A DNA stretch of 64,000 bases from Pascua guehoae (taxonomy: Eukaryota; Basidiomycota; Tremellomycetes; Trichosporonales; Trichosporonaceae): positions 2,193,064 to 2,257,063 of the forward strand of contig BCJX01000004.1 of NCBI GenBank assembly GCA_001600415.1, read 5' to 3'. How positions within the stretch are numbered: position 1 is the first letter of the stretch; every line of letters begins with the position of its first letter. The translations under genes were made by a program, and so were the position numbers. This document shows, piece by piece, positions 1 to 9,924 of this stretch. The notes beneath the pieces are model-generated. The model had not been told where the DNA came from and did not search any database. It saw only the letters and a list, made by a program, of their open reading frames with translations.

Positions 1-1
1 A

Positions 2-539
2 GTCGCAAACACGAAAGCGGTCATTGCGCAGAAGGACTATGACTCTGCAGAGCCCCTGGTCGCTGGGGCCTACGGACCGACGACGCGCGCCCCGATCGGT
101 CGCATTGTGCACGCGCGTTCAGGAGTGAGTTCTCGCCTGAAGCCCATCTGGTACAACAAAGCTAACGCCGCAGGACAAGGGAGGTAGTGCGTATCCGGCC
201 CAGCACTTGCACCTTCCCTGCTGAAGGAACCCGAACCACTGACACACAGACGCCAACGTCGGCTTCTTTGTCCGCAACGCCGACGAGTACCCGTGGCTCA
301 AGTCGCTTCTCTCCAAAAAGGAGCTGGAGCGCATGCTCGCCAAGGAGTACAAGGACAACCGCCTCGAGCGTGTAGAGTTCCCAGGCATGCTCGCGGTCCA
401 CTTTGTCATTCACGATTATCTCGACAAGGGCGTGTCGTCAACTGCGAGGCTGGACTCGCTCGCCAAGAGTGTCGCCGAATATCTTCGCGCAAAGTATGTC
501 GACCTGCCGAACAAGTTCCTCGCTAGGGGTGAGATTTAG
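2..539 (+). CDS. AtuA-like (DUF1446-type) protein, C-terminal fragment
   Basis: Only the 3' end lies in the window. I read three exons, 2-124, 174-183 and 250-539, joined in phase across introns with GTGAGT...CAG and GTAGTG...CAG borders. The translation runs through HARSG-DKGDANVGFF, then EYPWLKSLL, then a tail ending FLARGEI at the stop at 537-539. The 'ARSGDKG-(S)DANVGFFVR' signature followed by 'EYPW' is typical of the C-terminal domain of the AtuA/DUF1446 family, named after acyclic terpene utilisation protein A. Biochemistry of fungal members is not established. The 10-nt middle exon is unusual but is needed to keep the conserved DKG...ANVG motif in frame. The N-terminal domain lies to the left of the window, so completeness cannot be judged. 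Family assignment is moderately sure and function unknown. Confidence 0.7.
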
Positions 540-652
540 TTGTGGGGGTTAGAAACTTGCCGTATGTGCAGTTTAGAAGAGCAACGCGAGGGAGAATTCT
601 GGGAGCGTTTTTGTGGTTGTGGACATGCAAGTGCAGATGGTCACATTCTCAC

Positions 653-2446
653 TCATCTATCCCGTACCGTCGAAGATTTCCCACAGTATTTACACTTGTT
701 GTGTGGCTTCACTTCAGGCTTTCCAAGCCCCATCCACTCATACCCCACCGTCTCTGCTCGGTACTGGTAGTCTACGACCTTTGCGCGGTGTTCCTTGTGG
801 GTGCGGAACTCCACCAGGTGGTGAACCCGGCGTAACATTTCCTCGTGGGAGACCCATTTATCGGGAGAATAGGGCCTCATTAGGCATGAACGCCACAGGA
901 TCGCAGCACGAAGGCGGCGTTGAACGAGAGCGTAATGGGTATTTTTGAAGGTAGCTGGAGTGTGCGGGTCCTTGATAAAGGACTCGTATTGGCATGGCTC
1001 GTGCAGGCCGAGGGCAGCCGACGAAAATGACGCGGCGCCGACAAAAACAAGGCGGACAGGATTTTGCGAGGTCCCTATCGCCTTTGTAAATGTGTGCATG
1101 ACTGGGCCGAGGAGGTTGTGGTGGGTGAAACGCGAATTTAAGAATCCGAGCCCGTCGTCTTCGTCTATCATAACCTCGTTCGCTTTGAAGTTGGGGCGCA
1201 ACCCGTTACATCGTTCGATATCGTCATCCGAGGCCGACAGGAGCTTGATATTCGACTGCGTCCCACCCGTCCAATTGAGCCAATCCTCGTCGAATATGTA
1301 AACACACTCTTCGAGTACATCTAGGATCTCACTCTTCATCCAATGGATGTGCAGTGGGTCTTCAGGCCTCAACGGCGGGGGGTGAATCCCGGTGATCAAC
1401 TCCGGGGGACAAGGAATCCCGACATTGACAACCGTCCGTCGCTGACCGAAGGCATGTCCAAAAAGAGGTATGCTGTCAAAGAGGTGCTCGCGAGGGCGGG
1501 TGAAGGCGACCACCGTATCGGCCTTGACGGTTCGCGAGGCTCTTGAAATAACTGAAGCTTCACCTTCCCAGCCGCAAGGAATAATGCGCAGGATAGAAAT
1601 CCGTTCGGGCAAGGAAGGGATAGACCAATCTTCCCGATTGGGCGGCAGGACGAGATCGAGTACACGAGTGGATTGAAAATCGTCGCTGTTGCCGCCCCCG
1701 ACGAACTGTCCGTCCGGGATCAGACGAGCGGTGGCATATTTGGAGGCGAGACCAACTTGAAAGAAGAGAGGAGGACCCCTGTAGGATTCCCAGTCGAAAT
1801 GACCCGTAGAGTCTCGTTCACCAGACAGGTCCATACATTTCTGAGGAGGGATAGCGTCCCTTTCGAGAGCCTCTCGGGAACAAGGCGTAGTGATCCCCAT
1901 GTGCCACGTAATGTCTTTGTCGACCAGCCTCTTGAACTCTTGGCTCACGAGGCGCAAATTCTCGCGGGGCAGGGGCGTGTTGTCGTAGATGTTTTCACAA
2001 ATGTGGGGGAACATCTGGAGGTTGAATTCCTGACGAGAATCGTCCTGGGAGGGCTGATTGTGGTCGTCGTCTTGAGCCCGGGTGGCCCACGACGGCTTTC
2101 GAAAGTTGCGAAGGCGCCCACGACCGCGGACCTTTGGATTGGGAGCACCCGACGGTAGGCACAGCATTTTCGTAGGAGGAAGGGCTGTTTCGGTGTGCGG
2201 GTACTGTTGCAGAGCAGGGTTCGGCGTTGGGACGTGCGCTTGGCGTGCGCGCTGATGCTGTATTGGCTTGAAGGAGGTGGAGTAGAGGCGCGGGCAACTG
2301 GTAGAAACGATGTGGGGTGGGCGATCGGGGGCGTGAACCAGAGGGTGTGACGCCGTGTTGCCTGGACTGCTGGTCGCTGATCGGGGTTGGGCAGGAGTTG
2401 GCAGATAAATGAACCTGGAGGTGTTAGATATTGAAACGTTTGGCAC
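653..2446 (-). CDS. F-box-like family protein, copy 1 of 3
   Basis: Single open frame of 597 codons on the minus strand. An internal ATG at 2165-2167 would give 504 aa. Because the first ~90 residues are low-complexity Pro/Ser/Thr, and the paralogues seem to begin just before a basic patch, the shorter protein is at least as likely. A basic patch (KVRGRGRLRNFRK) is followed by an F-box-like segment beginning FPHICENIYDNTPL with 'LRLVSQEFKRLVD'. Family landmarks shared with the two neighbours then appear in order: AFTRP, a VVNVGIP strand, CVYIFDEDWLNW, VRLVFVGA, and near the end ETVGYEW. This copy alone has a CxxC-bearing tail (CKYCGK). I do not recognise a characterised orthologue. An SCF adaptor role is inferred from the F-box-like N terminus only. 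No introns are needed. Confidence 0.6.
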   Translation of the reverse strand: MPNVSISNTSRFIYLPTPAQPRSATSSPGNTASHPLVHAPDRPPHIVSTSCPRLYSTSFKPIQHQRARQAHVPTPNPALQQYPHTETALPPTKMLCLPSGAPNPKVRGRGRLRNFRKPSWATRAQDDDHNQPSQDDSRQEFNLQMFPHICENIYDNTPLPRENLRLVSQEFKRLVDKDITWHMGITTPCSREALERDAIPPQKCMDLSGERDSTGHFDWESYRGPPLFFQVGLASKYATARLIPDGQFVGGGNSDDFQSTRVLDLVLPPNREDWSIPSLPERISILRIIPCGWEGEASVISRASRTVKADTVVAFTRPREHLFDSIPLFGHAFGQRRTVVNVGIPCPPELITGIHPPPLRPEDPLHIHWMKSEILDVLEECVYIFDEDWLNWTGGTQSNIKLLSASDDDIERCNGLRPNFKANEVMIDEDDGLGFLNSRFTHHNLLGPVMHTFTKAIGTSQNPVRLVFVGAASFSSAALGLHEPCQYESFIKDPHTPATFKNTHYALVQRRLRAAILWRSCLMRPYSPDKWVSHEEMLRRVHHLVEFRTHKEHRAKVVDYQYRAETVGYEWMGLGKPEVKPHNKCKYCGKSSTVRDR

Positions 2447-3462
2447 TGTTCTTCTTTACTCACAGGCTTTGTGGACGTGATGGGTATGACACCAGGACAC
2501 GGTACAGGAAGAGATGCACTGCGAGGTGTTGGATTGGAGAACGCGGTGGAGTCTTGAGCGAGGTTGCCTCGGCCAGCGAGTGTAGATTGGAAGGGGTGGG
2601 CGATGTGGCTGGAACAGATGAAGGGCGCAGATACAATGATGGCCAAATGAGAGAGTGTCAATTGGGATGAGTGTTGGACAAAGAGTTGGAATGCCGACGA
2701 GAGTGCCCGTTTTAATACGATGAGGTGCGCTCTCCATGATACACAATAACCTGCCCAATTGTCCATATCGTCAAAGGCCACATGATCTCTACCAAGGGAG
2801 TGGCTGTACATTCCCCTCCCAACTCATAAGGCGATGAGGTAGCTCCGGGCTTTGCTCAGAGCCAAGTTGCACACCCATCGCTTGCGTTTGAAACCCCCTC
2901 ACAGCCCCGTCAGTGTGGTACTTCACAGAGCTATGGCTATGCTACCTCGGCCACAAGCATTGTCTTTCTCCACAGTAAGCTGCTGTTTTATGCCGCCCGG
3001 CCCCAGCAAAAGGGGAAGCACAGGTGTGCGATCAGTGACGAGTTCAGCAACTTGCCCATCACCAGCTGTTTCACATCACACTCTAATTTCAATCTTGGTG
3101 GAGAGGCGGGTACCTATCGGAGGTACCAAGAAAGCGGTGAAGATACTTTGGTCTATCTCGAATCAGCAGTTTCTCGCCTCCACTGTTTCAGGAGGGAACA
3201 GCCTCACATCCGGGGACCTGTAATAGGCACAAAAAACAGCCTCCCCCACTTGTCAGAGAGCACACTGCCTGTCCCTGCTCTAGGTCCAGTGCACTAAGTG
3301 AGATTTACCAGAAACAGACCTATGCCCAGTCGTTCGCCGCTGATTGTCGAGGCTCATTCTTTGAATGGTGCAGCAATGCCTACTGGCCCCTTGAACAAGG
3401 CTCGTCAATGGGGGAGAAAGAGCTGCATGTACATGTGCCTGTCTATGTTTCTGTCTACGAGT
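2447..3462. other. Intergenic region between F-box-like copies 1 and 2
   Basis: About 1 kb between the 5' end of copy 1 and the 3' end of copy 2, both on the minus strand, so it should hold the copy 1 promoter and the copy 2 terminator. The open frames here are short, overlap on both strands and show no recognisable protein. I see no RNA gene or mobile-element ends. Confidence 0.4.
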
Positions 3463-4893
3463 TCATCCGTCATTCTGCACGTCCTGCATGTGCCACTGGT
3501 ATCCGACAGTGTGCGTTCTCCACATACGGTCTCCAAGCAGCCTATGATGCTCATTCCGCGTCCGAAACTTGACCATTTCGTCAACAATCTCTACAACCTT
3601 GCCGTCTTGCCATCGCTCCCGCGGTTTAAAAGATTCTTGCGTTGGGTCATCGCGAACACGGAATGCGTACAAGGTGATTATCCCCAGAATGCGAGACATC
3701 ATCAATTGTGCGGGATCGTCGTCGTCTTCAAAACAGTCGTTCCGACGGCCAAAGCCGTATAGGAGAGAGTTGGGGTGGGGGACCACAGAAGCTGATATGG
3801 ACTCGGCGCCAACAAGGAGGAAGCGGACGGGGGTGACTGGGTGGCCGATCGCTCTGGCCGTACGTTCGAGAGCTTCGTCCAACAGGCCGCCGGGCGCCGG
3901 GGATAGCAGAGATCCGGTCCATTCCCAACCCTTCCAAGCCTTGTCAAAAATGTAGATACATTCCCGCAGGTTCTCGGGACGGGCGGTGTGCAAACTCCAG
4001 ACGTGTTCGTATTCGGAGCGAGGATCGGAATACCCCCAGGGGCCGTGTTGCTGGTAGCGAAGTTCTGAAAGGAACGGAATGTTGACGTTCATCACCACCT
4101 GGCGAACGTCGAAGTCACTGGCGAGGATGGGTTCCACTCCATTGCGACCGAGCCCAGGGCGGGTAAACAGGACGAGAGTGTTGGCCTCGCTGATGCGACC
4201 GTTCCCGTATTTGATCTGCAACAACGGCCGTAGTGTGTCGTAGGCGTCCGGTGCGGGGATGACCCTAAGAACATCGAGAGAGGACGGAATGACGACATTC
4301 TTATTCAAACGGTGGCGGGGAGGAGTACCGATGACGTCGAGAACGCGGGTCGATTCGAGCGAGATCGTTTTGCGTTCGTACCAGGCCTTGAACGGGAGGT
4401 TGTGAACAGCGACGGTTGGTGGGCCGGTGTCGACCGAAAAAAAGTAGGGGCGACAGTCACACTCAAACAGGCACCCGCCATCGCCGTTGAGGTCTTGCAC
4501 CGTATCTGCCGTGACCATGCACCCTTTGGACCCCTTGGTGAGTCCCAACCCGGTGCACAGATGGTTGGCACAGAGACCGACGTGTCGTGTACTAACAGTG
4601 TCGACTCGGGCGCGAAAAAGACTGCCGACAAGTCGCAAATGCAGCCGAGGGGCCGGGGTTTCTTCACAGATGGCGTCCATGATGTGTGGTACAGATAGAT
4701 TCCCGATAGTGCCCTCAAGAGTGGGCGGTGGGGTTGGGAAAGTTCCATGAGGTCGCTGCGGCTTCGTGGCTGAATCGATCGACGTGTCGGGAGCTGCCAT
4801 TTGAAGAGGTGGAGTTGGGGTCCTGCATGGTAGAAGTCGCAAGAGACGCTGGCGTTTCGGGTCGGGAGAGGCAGAGCGACGTCCGGAAAACAT
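3463..4893 (-). CDS. F-box-like family protein, copy 2 of 3
   Basis: I place the start at the ATG at 4891-4893 (476 aa). The frame stays open further upstream to 5244, but that part reads as random Cys/Leu-rich sequence, and the chosen Met is followed by a basic, probably nuclear, patch (SPDPKRQRLLRLL) like that of copy 3. Landmarks in order are an F-box-like segment (VPHIMDAICEETPAPR, then LRLVGSLFRARVD), 'LFTRPG', 'VVMNVNIPF', 'CIYIFDKAWKGWEW', 'VRFLLVGAESIS' and a C-terminal 'HTVGYQW'. These match copies 1 and 3 in order and spacing, while overall identity is low, so the duplication is old or diverging fast. No introns. Substrate and partners are unknown; an F-box adaptor role is inference. 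Confidence 0.6.
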   Translation of the reverse strand: MFSGRRSASPDPKRQRLLRLLPCRTPTPPLQMAAPDTSIDSATKPQRPHGTFPTPPPTLEGTIGNLSVPHIMDAICEETPAPRLHLRLVGSLFRARVDTVSTRHVGLCANHLCTGLGLTKGSKGCMVTADTVQDLNGDGGCLFECDCRPYFFSVDTGPPTVAVHNLPFKAWYERKTISLESTRVLDVIGTPPRHRLNKNVVIPSSLDVLRVIPAPDAYDTLRPLLQIKYGNGRISEANTLVLFTRPGLGRNGVEPILASDFDVRQVVMNVNIPFLSELRYQQHGPWGYSDPRSEYEHVWSLHTARPENLRECIYIFDKAWKGWEWTGSLLSPAPGGLLDEALERTARAIGHPVTPVRFLLVGAESISASVVPHPNSLLYGFGRRNDCFEDDDDPAQLMMSRILGIITLYAFRVRDDPTQESFKPRERWQDGKVVEIVDEMVKFRTRNEHHRLLGDRMWRTHTVGYQWHMQDVQNDG

Positions 4894-5687
4894 CTTGAGG
4901 TCGTCACTGGTGATGAATCGGGGAGCTGTCAACAGTGGGAAGGTTGGAGAACCGAACTGGAAGAGAGTGAGTATGTGGGACCAAGAGCCTGTCTTTATGC
5001 AGAGGGCACGCAACGTCGTAGGGCACTGCTTGAATATTTTATATCCAACTACGAAACAGGAAGTCCGTCTCAGCTCCTGAACTTTCTGCAATGAAGTCGC
5101 ACAATGCTGTGCTGCACTGCACTGTACCTCAGCGACAGCATAGCATTGCACGATCAGGAGAATAACCAAGCGTAACGTCATTTCATGAGTTGCCTGCTCA
5201 TGGGCTTTTGCGCCGTTGGCTACATTGAGCACCGCCATTGTCACAGCAATGCCAGATTCAGTTTAAGAAAACGGTGCAGTATGAAACGCCACCAAAACAG
5301 GCCCGTTTCAGCGACACCACACCATTTCACCACTGCTCCTGCACGGCTGCATGCATCGCCAGCATCGCTGTGGAATCTCCTCGGCTGTGGGTCACCTACC
5401 TCCTCTAGCAAGGCACGAGGCAACTACGCTGTAGTGGAGATGCATCGGGTGCCTGTATTACCCGCAGTGTGAAACGTGAAAGGGGGGAAGACTGCACCGC
5501 TTCACATTGCTGTGCCCAGCTGGCTTGATGGAGGGATTGGCTGGAGATTGACATGTGTAGCTGTTCTGCACTACTACTGTTCTGCACTGCAACTTTTCTG
5601 CGCACCGTACTACTCTGCACTGTACTGCAATGTATCTGTATGCACCTAACCTATACCCCATGTGAAACTGTGACGACGCCCAGCGTG
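4894..5687. other. Intergenic region between F-box-like copies 2 and 3, with CTGCACT-type degenerate repeats
   Basis: About 0.8 kb upstream of copy 2 and downstream of copy 3. It contains two patches of short degenerate repeats built from TGCACT/TACTGT words, at about 5103-5128 and 5559-5630 (TGTTCTGCACTACTACTG style). No gene is supportable. Confidence 0.4.
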
Positions 5688-7325
5688 TCATGCATACCCA
5701 ACGGTCTCCAACAGCCGTTGTTCCTCACCCACCAACAAGAGATACTCTTCGTATGTAAGGAGTTTGACTCTCTCTTGCACATACCCATGGAGCTTCTCGG
5801 CTGGCCATTCAGCCAGCGGTCGATACGGACAATCGTCCTCTTCTTCCGAACGCTGCCATTGGCGGATGTCACAGTAGATAGCCCTCACGACGCTCCGTCT
5901 CGCTTGCCGTGCTCGCCGGGAACGTGTGGCCTCTCCGCCCCAATCCGCTCGTATTGCCTGCTCCATCTCCCTCCGGGCCTCTTCCACCGTCAGGCCCTCC
6001 GGCAGGTTCAGCTCGTGGAGCATCCACATCCACCCCAGCTTTTCGCGTTTATTGCGGCGTATGTAGGATGGTCCCAAACTCCTCCAGCAGCGGTCCAGCT
6101 GGTCGAAGACGCCGCCGTCCAGGTAGTTCAAGTGTCGGTTGTAGAAGGCCTCGTCCTCATCTGTCATATTGAGGGCTCTAATGGGAAGCCGCTCGAGACC
6201 GACAAACACGAACTGCGTGTCCATAAGCGACCTGGATGCGTGCCCCATCACGGATTCCAGCATAGACGAGAAGCAAATGTTGGGAGGCCACGAAATCTTT
6301 GCTCTGTACCACGCCGGGTCGAAGATGTACACCATCTCGGCGACTGTCGGAATGGGGGGTGTCGGTGACCAGACGTAGAAGTCAATGATAGGATCGCGGG
6401 AGTAATCACGATCGCTGCCTTCTTGTGGTAGAGGAGCGCCGACGTGAGTGACAAAGCGCCGGACTGCCAGTTCCTGTGGGCCGCGTCCACGGTCCGACCT
6501 CGCCTCTGGACGGGTAAAGATCACAGCTTCGTCGGCGTGGATGCGCTTGATTTCGCTCAGGTCCCATGTTCCGTGGAACCGTACCGTCTGCAAGTGGGGT
6601 AACAGAGGTGCCACGAGATTAAACTGGCTTGCATCCCCAACGATATCCACAACAGTGGTAGCCTTGAGTGCGTTGTCGCCTCGGGCTAGCCACTCGACGT
6701 CGGCATCAGTCGGTCCCGAGGTCGATTGCCATCGTCCAGTAGTGTTTCGTAGATACAGTGGCGGTGGTCGCGCTACCACAGTTGTGTCGGCCGTGACATT
6801 TGCTGAAAGGACGAGGGGCGTCGAAGAGCTTGCCGAGGGTGTGCTTGGAGCCGAGTCGAGAGGTGTGGAGGCGGGCCGCTCCGAGGTTTCTTGGCCAAAA
6901 CCGTTAAGGCTGACGTTACAGCCCAGGTCTGCTATACTGACAGAGCCTGCAGCGCGTTCGGGGCAAATGGCGAGATGTTTGCAGATCCGCCGATCTGCCC
7001 AGTCGCGTAGATGGCGTGACACGGCGCGTAGTACAGGCAGTGCCGCAGGGGGTACGTCTGAGAGAATGGCGCTGAATATGTGAGGAAAGGCGGTGTGGTC
7101 GATCACCGGTGTGGATGAAGGTGTAGGCTGAGCAGAGACAGCGCCGACGAGGGAAGGCGAGCGACGTGGTGAAAGAGGCGAACGAGAATCAGATGTGGTG
7201 ACTTGAGGGGCGGCGCCATTATTGGAAGAGGTGACTGGGAGTGATGGAGAAGCGGCACTGGTGCCTCCTGGAAGCGCTTCGAGTCGCTGGCGCTTGCGAG
7301 GTCGTTGATCAAGTTGTGTTTCCAT
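5688..7325 (-). CDS. F-box-like family protein, copy 3 of 3
   Basis: I choose the ATG at 7323-7325 (545 aa) because it is followed at once by a basic patch (QRPRKRQRLEAL) matching the position and style of copy 2. The frame extends 40 codons further upstream without recognisable sequence. After a Ser/Pro-rich stretch, the F-box-like segment (FPHIFSAILSDVPP, LRAVSRHLRDWAD) is the clearest of the three. Then come 'IFTRPEARS', 'RRFVTHVGAPLP', 'MVYIFDPAWY', 'TQFVFVGLERLP' and a terminal 'LLETVGYA' right before the stop. It is single-exon like its neighbours. Three head-to-tail copies point to a lineage-specific family growing by tandem duplication. Molecular role is unknown, with an SCF substrate adaptor the leading guess. 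Confidence 0.62.
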   Translation of the reverse strand: METQLDQRPRKRQRLEALPGGTSAASPSLPVTSSNNGAAPQVTTSDSRSPLSPRRSPSLVGAVSAQPTPSSTPVIDHTAFPHIFSAILSDVPPAALPVLRAVSRHLRDWADRRICKHLAICPERAAGSVSIADLGCNVSLNGFGQETSERPASTPLDSAPSTPSASSSTPLVLSANVTADTTVVARPPPLYLRNTTGRWQSTSGPTDADVEWLARGDNALKATTVVDIVGDASQFNLVAPLLPHLQTVRFHGTWDLSEIKRIHADEAVIFTRPEARSDRGRGPQELAVRRFVTHVGAPLPQEGSDRDYSRDPIIDFYVWSPTPPIPTVAEMVYIFDPAWYRAKISWPPNICFSSMLESVMGHASRSLMDTQFVFVGLERLPIRALNMTDEDEAFYNRHLNYLDGGVFDQLDRCWRSLGPSYIRRNKREKLGWMWMLHELNLPEGLTVEEARREMEQAIRADWGGEATRSRRARQARRSVVRAIYCDIRQWQRSEEEDDCPYRPLAEWPAEKLHGYVQERVKLLTYEEYLLLVGEEQRLLETVGYA

Positions 7326-7608
7326 GATGAGATGAGGAGTAGTAAAGTGATAAAAGTGCAGAGCATGTGCAGGTGTTGTTGATTCATCTGGGGCAGGGGC
7401 GCTGGCGCGCATCGCCTCCCTCACGCGTCGCGGGATCAATTGCACGTGCTAGGCACCGCTTGACAGCCTGTGGCAAAATGCCGTTCGGAAGCACGTACGT
7501 GCACACACAGCATCAGACTCTGTAACCGAACTTTATGCATAGCAAGAGGTAAAATGGAGCAGCAGCTTCTATATGAGGTGACACCCTGAACAATAACAAG
7601 CCAAGTCA

Positions 7609-9215
7609 TTAGAGCAGAGCAGCGACGGCGAGTACAATAGCACAAACTGCAGCGACCGAGCTAATGCGAGAGACACCAGCTGCTGAGGCCGATTTGCTCG
7701 TGCTAGCGGCGGAGGATGCTGCACTTGCGGCGCTGACCGCTGCGGGCGAGCTCTCATTCACAACCGAGCTTCCGACGTATGTAAAATTCGGGTTGACCAT
7801 GACAGGGTTGACGTCCGTAGTGGCCGAAAGGTTGAAAGCCACGAACGTGGTGAGCGAGAGGTCGGTGGCCGACTTGTTGTAAAATACACTGCCGTTGCCT
7901 GCGCCCACAGCGTTGACGTCAGGCGCAAGGACGGGAGTCCATAAAGCACTGTTGGCGACGCCGGGGAAGATGCCCGTAAGGTTGAGAAGCGGAATTTCGG
8001 ACGCCTGGGGAACGTAATTGGTATAATTGGTCTGGCTGGCCTGGAACGCCCACACGCTCGCCATGGTCTTGTTGGCATCCTGGCGGCCTAGGGACGGGAG
8101 ATCCCAATTGTTCTCCACGGATGAGAGCATCGAGTAGTGGGTGTAAAATGTCGGGTCGTTGGAGCCCCGCAGCGACTCAGGTACAGCACCGCCGAGGAGG
8201 ACCGTGTAAACTGTGTTCTGAATGCTGTACGACTCGGTCTCGTCGAACGTGAGCTGAATGAGGGTGCGGTTGTCGTTGAACAGAGGGTTCTGCAGCAGAG
8301 GTAGAAGCCAGAACTCGAGCCAGGACGACATGAAGTTGACATCCGTGTCGTGCGCGTCGTTGACCATGTTAGGTGTAACCCAAACGTGCTGAGGAAGGGC
8401 CGAGGCGTTGACATCGACGGCAAAATCGTTGAAGTTGCGAACACGCAACGCACGGTCGGGGAACCCAGCGACAGTGTTTGTAATAATATGGGGGTTGTGC
8501 TAATGTTAGCGAAGGCAGACCACAGGCATTTGGTGTTCGGCCCTTCCCCAAAACTCTTTGGCGTCCTTATAGCACTCTTCACCCTTTCGACTACACCGAC
8601 TGATGCCTAAAGCCTTCCCCTCCCCCCCCTTTCCCCCGCATCCCATATTTTGCTCACCTTGCGTTTGTAGTAGACGTAGTTGGGAGCAGACGAGTTGATG
8701 TAGTTGGTTTGGTTGAAGTCGCCTGCAAAGCCATCGGTTGGCATGTTCTCCTGATACGACGCCCATGAAATGTTCTTGAGCTCCAGGAGGTCGACGAGGC
8801 TCGAGACGTTGTACGGAAGGTAGTAGTTGTCATCGTCTCCCATACCGAAGAAGTCACCAGTCACTATTCGTTAACCACAACAGACTCATATCTTCGCCAA
8901 CTAACTAGCAGCAACGTAATTCGGTTCAGACGGGTGGGTGACGCCATTGTAGTTGGTTAGAAGGATGCCTTGAGCCGCAATCTTCTGGAACGTTGGTGAT
9001 GCCGCGGCACTCTCAAAATCCGTATTCTCCATCCACACAGTGATGAAGCGATCGTAGGCATGACCGGGGACCACAGGCTGGACGGGGAGAGAGCCGTTAC
9101 TTTGGCCAACGTAGCTTGTGTCGCTGGTGCACGTTGGGCAGTCGGTTGGAGGTTTAAAGGTCTGCACCTTTGCGGCGGTCGCCAGTGCAGGAAGGAGAGC
9201 GAGGAGGGACAACAT
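7609..9215 (-). CDS. Secreted/GPI-anchored acid phosphatase, phosphoesterase family
   Basis: Three exons on the minus strand, 9215-8906, 8863-8658 and 8499-7609, all in phase, giving 468 aa. An N-terminal signal peptide (LLALLPALATAA) is followed by 'FITVWMENTDF' and 'HPSEPNYVAAMTGD', the hallmark of the fungal phosphate-repressible acid phosphatases related to Aspergillus PhoA (phosphoesterase family, as in phospholipase C-type enzymes). Further family motifs are GMGDDDN, 'PQHVWVTPNMVNDAHDTD' and 'LIQLTFDE'. Many N-x-S/T sites fit secretion. The C terminus is Ser/Ala-rich and ends in a hydrophobic tail (AVCAIVLAVAALL), as in GPI-anchored wall proteins. It should release phosphate from external organic phosphates. 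It is divergent from the laccase-type gene with about 0.7 kb between them. Confidence in the family is high. Confidence 0.88.
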
Positions 9216-9924
9216 GTCAAGAATGGATCAAGGCAGGTACTGAGACGAACAAAGTCGGCTGTGTGGACTATATGGTGCTTAAAACCACCCGAGGATGTGC
9301 CACTGGGGATCGCGTGTCGGCATCGCCGTGAGGACGGACTGGACCAAGTGTGGAACGAGAGCACCCGGATTGGTCCCCTACTGATACAAAACTGACAAAA
9401 CTTGTGCTTAGCCCAGGCGATGGTGGCAACTGCAAGAACAACAAGAACGTGTGTGGGAAGTGATGTGCTCGCGTGCTCACATGCTCGCACGCGTCACAAC
9501 GCGTGGTCGGTGTTGTGGTTAGTGACGTTGGGTGGGGTTTCGGCCATGTCCGATAATGGATAAGACCTAACTTGGTTCTAATCGTTCTATTAATAGCCGA
9601 GCCCACGAGGCACGTGCATGGCATTGGAATTCCTCTCATCCTCGTTGGTTTGGGGGCTTCTCTCGACACTTCTCCATCCTTTCCATCTTCACACACGTTT
9701 CATGTCTGTTCATCAACATCCTGGCCTTAACTCACTAGTGCCGACTTTGGCAGGCTGGTGGTCACGGTGGGACCGCCGTTCTTCCCGAATCCACATTGGC
9801 GGACCCAACGGTAACCCAAAAGCCTCTTGTCGCATCCTTGCCGAGTGGACACAAGTGTCGACGAGGGGGTAATCTCATGATACTTGCTCCGAACCGATCA
9901 AGATTCTTCATGTACTCACTCACC
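9216..9924. promoter_or_regulatory. Shared promoter region, acid phosphatase / multicopper oxidase
   Basis: About 0.7 kb between two divergent genes for extracytoplasmic enzymes. Possible E-box-like CACGTG occurs at 9610-9615 (GGCACGTGCATG). CACGTG is the core of the yeast Pho4 site, which would suit a phosphatase promoter, but one hexamer is weak evidence. Confidence 0.3.
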
